A stretch of DNA of 25,814 nt from Oppiella nova. Lineage: Eukaryota; Arthropoda; Arachnida; Sarcoptiformes; Oppiidae. The notes beneath the pieces were generated by a model. That model had not been told where the DNA came from. It saw nothing but the letters and a program-made list of their open reading frames with translations, and did not search any database. Positions 22,501-25,814 of the stretch are shown here, one piece after another. The DNA lies in NCBI GenBank assembly GCA_905397405.1, contig CAJPVJ010000418.1, positions 1 to 25,814 of the forward strand. Direction: 5' to 3'. A program made the position numbers and the translations under genes. How positions within the stretch are numbered: the stretch's first letter is position 1; each line of letters starts with the position of its first letter.

Positions 22501-23225
22501 TTTGTTTTTTCATAAAATTCATTTATATTGTAGGAATGGAATACCTATCAATTCAACACTTTGTGCACCGGGATCTGGCAGCGAGGAACTGTATGCTGGA
22601 CCGGGAACTGTATGTCAAAATTGGCGATTTTGGTTCATCGCGGGATATACACGAAAAGGACTATTATAGCAGTGATAACACGAATCGTAAACTTCCCGTG
22701 AAATGGATGGCACCGGAAAGCCTGGAAATGCGTACCTATAATATAAAAACCGATGTCTGGGCATATGGTGTACTGGTATGGGAGCTATTGACTCGTGGTG
22801 TCACGCCATACCCAGATGTTGACCATGGTGAAATACTAAGTCATTTAAAGCAGGGTAGCCGTATGCCTTGTCCCGTATACTGTCCTGAGACAGTTTACAA
22901 TGTTATGTTAAGTTGTTGGGCACTTAGCCCACAAAAACGTCCAACATTTACAAAATTGGTCAACGAATTAAATGATATAATTGTAAAATTGGACAATAGC
23001 TCAATTGAAAAGAAATTGAAGCCAGGCAAATGCAATTCGTATAAAAGTTATACCATTCCTGTCCAATATACAGAGTTAGAAACAACATCTGAAAATAGTT
23101 ACGATGACACTAATGCTGTACAATTAATTGAGTTACAATATATCGATTTAAGCAGGGTCGGGTCGCAAATTAGTGCAAATGAAAATGACACATCAATTCT
23201 TAACACTATTGAAACTAATTTGTAA
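13501..23225 (+). CDS. Met/Ron-like receptor tyrosine kinase, copy B (9 exons, with frame breaks)
   Basis: Paralog of copy A with the same architecture. Exons: 13501-14128, 15895-16498, 16557-17146, 17328-17521, 17573-18067 joined to 19778-20071, 20131-20312, 20533-20736, 21953-22198, 22534-23225. The 18068-19777 block is treated as misassembled. Kinase motifs: [37 protein letters not shown] (twin tyrosines as in the Met activation loop), WMAPES. The C-terminal tail is longer than A's and has several tyrosines (VQYTEL, LQYIDL). Three indels break the frame: an eighth T near 13986-13993, one C too few at 16957-16961, and an apparent extra TTAT near 20023-20032. Taking these out gives 4125 nt, about 1374 residues, with no nonsense codons. 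Two PSI cysteines are replaced by Tyr. Either a recent pseudogene or an intact gene with assembly errors; all splice sites are retained, which favours the latter mildly. Confidence 0.78.
14438..15802. mobile_element. Inverted-repeat element in intron 1, copy B
   Basis: Ends match those of 2419-3137 (GTACTCGCGTCGAC at the left, GTCGACGCGAGTATTTTTGC at the right). It is longer because of an inner insertion at 15039-15681. Shared position with copy A shows it was present before the duplication. Confidence 0.75.
15039..15681 (+). mobile_element. Insertion nested in the intron-1 element, LTR-like
   Basis: Absent from the matching place in copy A. Short ACAT repeats flank it (15035-15038 and 15682-15685). 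Inside it is richer in G and C than its surroundings, with a TATATAAG-type motif at about 15239-15246 and AATAAA near 15434. These suit a solo LTR (promoter then poly(A) signal), but clean TG...CA ends are not proven. The small ORFs here have no recognised domain. Confidence 0.4.
18068..18068. other. Assembly gap (single N)
   Basis: The N falls at the first base where copies A and B stop being identical (5431 versus 19778). To its right the sequence jumps back to the copy A sequence of exon 2 (18069 equals 3722). This is what a wrong join at an unresolved repeat would look like. Confidence 0.9.
18069..19777 (+). repeat. Copy of 3722-5430 (receptor A) placed inside receptor B
   Basis: The 1709 bp are colinear with copy A at constant offset 14347. 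I found no mismatch or indel in the parts compared (coding segments and sampled intron), except in the 127-nt complement block. Copies A and B otherwise differ clearly in exons. It repeats part of exon 2, all of exons 3 and 4 and part of exon 5 of A, so B as written has these exons twice. Its last 388 bp (19390-19777) also equal 17680-18067. Probable assembly duplication; a true exon-block duplication is less likely because it begins in mid-exon next to an N. Confidence 0.85.
20757..21919. mobile_element. Inverted-repeat element filling intron 7 of copy B
   Basis: Termini match those in copy A intron 7: TACCGTATTTCCGCATAAAT at the left, GCGGCATGCCGCTATTTGCG then GGGAATACGG at the right. It is about twice as long as the A version, partly because MITE copy 3 is nested near its right end. 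Intron 7 of B runs 20737-21952. Confidence 0.62.
21640..21828 (-). mobile_element. hAT-like MITE, copy 3 (189 bp)
   Basis: Same length as copy 1 and in the opposite orientation, with the best kept termini (GGTTCTAGCCCAAAAGGCC at the left, GGCTTTTTGGGTGAGTCCC at the right). It is nested in the intron-7 element of receptor B and absent from the A counterpart, so it inserted after the duplication. Flanking octamers (TCACATGC, CATTATGC) match only in part. Confidence 0.75.
22199..22533 (+). other. Intron 8 of receptor copy B
   Basis: Donor GTGAGT, acceptor TTGTAG, phase 1 as in copy A. AT-rich; nothing else seen. Confidence 0.75.
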
Positions 23226-23419
23226 TTTGGACAATATTTTAATTCACAAATAACGTACAGAATTTAAAATATGCAACTGATTACATGTATATTATATCAT
23301 TGGTTTATATTTAAACAAATTATATGTACTTATGCAAAACATTCTGAATTTATTAAAAACAAATGTTTTACTTGACTTTTTTTGGGTTAATAATGTTTTG
23401 TAATGTTTTGTAACTACTA

Positions 23420-24069
23420 CTATGGAAAAGTAAACAAGGTACAAGGTGTATGAGTAAAAAACCAATATTTGTTTTTAAAGCAGTAATTAAAATTAATATT
23501 TATTGATTATCAATTAAATACAAGAAATTGTTAACCCTTGACCCCACATTCTTACTTCACTGCACTGCATTTTAATACATAAACAGATGCTTGCTAGTTA
23601 ATTAAAACTAATTTTAATTATTGTAATGTTATATGACTAGTAGAATTTAGTTTTTACTGAAATTAAAACTAATTATGGTACAGAATACTAAAATATCAAC
23701 AAAAATGCTAAATATTACTTTTGATAAGGGACATTCCTAATTTATATAGTAAATTAACTAAACTATGAATTTGATTAATTACGTAAGTGTAAGGTATAGT
23801 TAATTTAATTAAAATTTTTTGTGGACTAAGTTAAATTAAGTTAATTTTAAAAAATTAGTTTGTAATTCATATAACTTAATTAACAGTTAATGCAATATTA
23901 TTAACAAATTATCTAACTTAATTTAGAAATTTAATTTAGTGCAGAATTAAGTTGATTTTTAAAGTGATTTAAGAAATAATTAAATTTGTATTGTAAATAA
24001 TATTTTTAAATTTCAAATATTGGTTTTTACTCATACACCCTGTACCGTATTTAGTTTACTTTTCCATAG
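23420..24069. mobile_element. Tc1/mariner-like MITE after receptor B (650 bp)
   Basis: Terminal inverted repeats of about 50 bp begin CTATGGAAAAGTAAAC and end in the reverse complement GTTTACTTTTCCATAG. A TA dinucleotide lies on each side, as expected for Tc1/mariner target sites. The arms continue through GTGTATGAGTAAAAA and CCAATATTTG. The interior is very AT-rich with no transposase frame. Confidence 0.72.
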
Positions 24070-24172
24070 TATTCTTAGATTTGATTGAATTGTCACGTGT
24101 GTTTACATTTAATGATATGTGTGATTTAAACCCTGTGCTGAGTTATTTGGATTCTTATACCAAGGGGCGGGG

Positions 24173-24256
24173 GGTCTAGGATTCTGAATGTTAGACCATA
24201 GCAATCGGTCTCTTTACTCAAAAATGTCCAAATTGGAATCCTAGACCATGGTCTAA
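24173..24256. repeat. Inverted repeat / hairpin
   Basis: GGTCTAGGATTC at 24173-24184 is perfectly complementary to GAATCCTAGACC at 24236-24247. A second nested dyad (TTAGACCA at 24191, TGGTCTAA at 24249) lies beside it. It may be a small foldback element; not assigned. Confidence 0.6.
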
Positions 24257-25814
24257 AAAACCAGGTTTTACGGTATAATGTATAGAATATACACAAAGTT
24301 TATTTCAATACAATAAAGCAATATATTTTTATCTAAGTAACAAAGTAACAAAATAAGAAGTAATTTTAGTTCATTCATAATTAACCAAGGTCATTAATAG
24401 TATTCTAATCTGATTAGGCAATATTGTCACTGAGTTAAATAACAGATTTATCAATAAATAAAGCTCGTAATACCACTTTTGCTCATCCACTTATATAATC
24501 TATGACTAATCAGCAATATCCTGTTTATATCATATATTGTAGCATAATATGTCATACTGTACTCTATTAATACACTTTTAATTATTAATTCATTTTAAAT
24601 GTAAGGAAAGTTGTTTCAATTCATAATTCAAATCAATACGTAGTAATTTAAAATGTTTGATATTGTAATGCTTAAAATAATTTTACTAACAAGGTAACTG
24701 CATAATCATTCAAAGCTATGGTTCAATGATAGTAATAATCACTAAAAATATAATGATATCCCAGATAACCCCCATCTACTTTCAAGTATAATTAAATATA
24801 GCTTTGAAAATAATAGCATGATTCTTTAACTGAATAAATGACAACAAACTTGGAAACCATAACTTTGTTATAATGAATAAGCTATTGATTACATTAAATT
24901 TTTGCCGAATATACTCATATACTCATAGCTAGGTATAACTTGTGATTAAATTACTTGTCAATGTTTTTACTATATTTCCAAACAAACAAATTAATAAATA
25001 TTCATACTATTAATCAAAATGAAAATTATGTTTCAAACAAAGTATCATAGTCACTTTTAATTCATTAAATACTAGTGTTTGGAATAGTTAATAAGTTTAC
25101 GAATATTTTAAAACACTAATTTGAGGATTTTAAAAATTTTGGACGTCTCTGTTCTACAGTATAAAATAAAGTTGGAACCTAAGTTTGGGGTAACAAGTTG
25201 AATTTAAAATGTTGAATGAAAATATTAATGTGTTGCGAATGAACAGAACATGAATTTTTTGAAACAAAAGGAATTATCTTACATGGTCTATACAATGCAT
25301 TAACAAAACTTTAAAAATCATAAAACTAGCGACGTGTTAAATTTATAATTTTATTAAAAGTACACAACACTATTAAGATAAACATTTAATACAAAAATTA
25401 GTGACTGAAATTTCAATCTATTATTTTATTAACCATACAGAAATGGACATTTAACTATCAATGTGTTAACGTTCATTTATATTAAAAATAATAATTTCTA
25501 ATATTTAATTCTAAATATAAATGATTAAGCAAAATATTCATGCATAAAATAAAGCAAAATTTATTTTATACTAAATTACTCATTAAAGATTAAAAATACA
25601 AGTGTTGTATTAAATGATCAATAATTAGTATACCATACAGCGCTAGATTGGCTATGGAGCCAATATATGTTAATGTATGGTCTATACCTTAGACGCACAG
25701 ATATGGTTTCCAGAAACCAACTAGTGATGTATGCATTTACAATATATTATTATTTAGGCTGAGTATACACAACACTAGTATTTTAAAGTTTATAGTATAG
25801 ATTAAAGATTAAGG
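24257..25814. other. 3' flank, no gene seen
   Basis: Very AT-rich with no frame worth calling on either strand. One hairpin-like patch lies at 25631-25681 (TACCATAC ... TTGGCTATGGAGCCAA ... GTATGGT). Confidence 0.5.

Noticed and set aside
25631-25681. Hairpin TTGGCTATGGAGCCAA with outer arms as an RNA gene
   Set aside because: Short stem in AT-rich flank with no tRNA or known ncRNA features.

Overview
This is AT-rich nuclear DNA from a eukaryote, almost certainly an animal. All genes are split by introns, many only 52-59 bp long with GT/AG ends, and MITE-like elements are abundant. The gene content (a Met/Ron-type receptor tyrosine kinase and secreted PAF-acetylhydrolase-like SGNH hydrolases) and compact introns suggest an arthropod, perhaps a mite; that placement is inference.

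Layout. A tandem pair of Met-like receptors lies on the + strand: copy A (743-8555) and copy B (13501-23225). I could rebuild both as nine exons with matching splice phases: signal peptide, Sema, PSI, IPT repeats, one transmembrane helix, then a tyrosine kinase. Between them is a head-to-head pair of SGNH hydrolase genes: a two-exon gene on the - strand (10630-11383) and a truncated paralog on the + strand (12061-12560). Introns and flanks hold an hAT-like 189-bp MITE (three copies), two other inverted-repeat elements shared by both receptors, a Tc1/mariner-like MITE after copy B, and an LTR-like insertion in copy B intron 1.

Main anomaly. Two stretches are the plain, non-reversed complement of the expected coding sequence. 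Bases 5043-5169 (127 nt) are the base-by-base complement of 19390-19516. Bases about 12151-12279 become the missing SGNH-hydrolase sequence when complemented, and 56 bases of that are confirmed by a second copy at 12352-12407. Inversion produces a reverse complement, so no ordinary DNA process explains this. Together with the N at 18068, a 1709-bp region colinear between the two receptor loci, and an exact 127-bp repeat in the SGNH paralog, it points to assembly or data-processing errors (perhaps a k=127 graph) or deliberate editing. Apart from its complemented block, copy A is open from start to stop. Copy B has three small frame-breaking indels.

If the copies are real, both are cell-surface receptors that would bind an extracellular ligand through Sema/PSI/IPT and signal through the kinase. 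They differ in the activation loop, C-terminal tail and disulfide cysteines, so they may have diverged in function. No prokaryotic features, CRISPR arrays or RNA genes were recognised.
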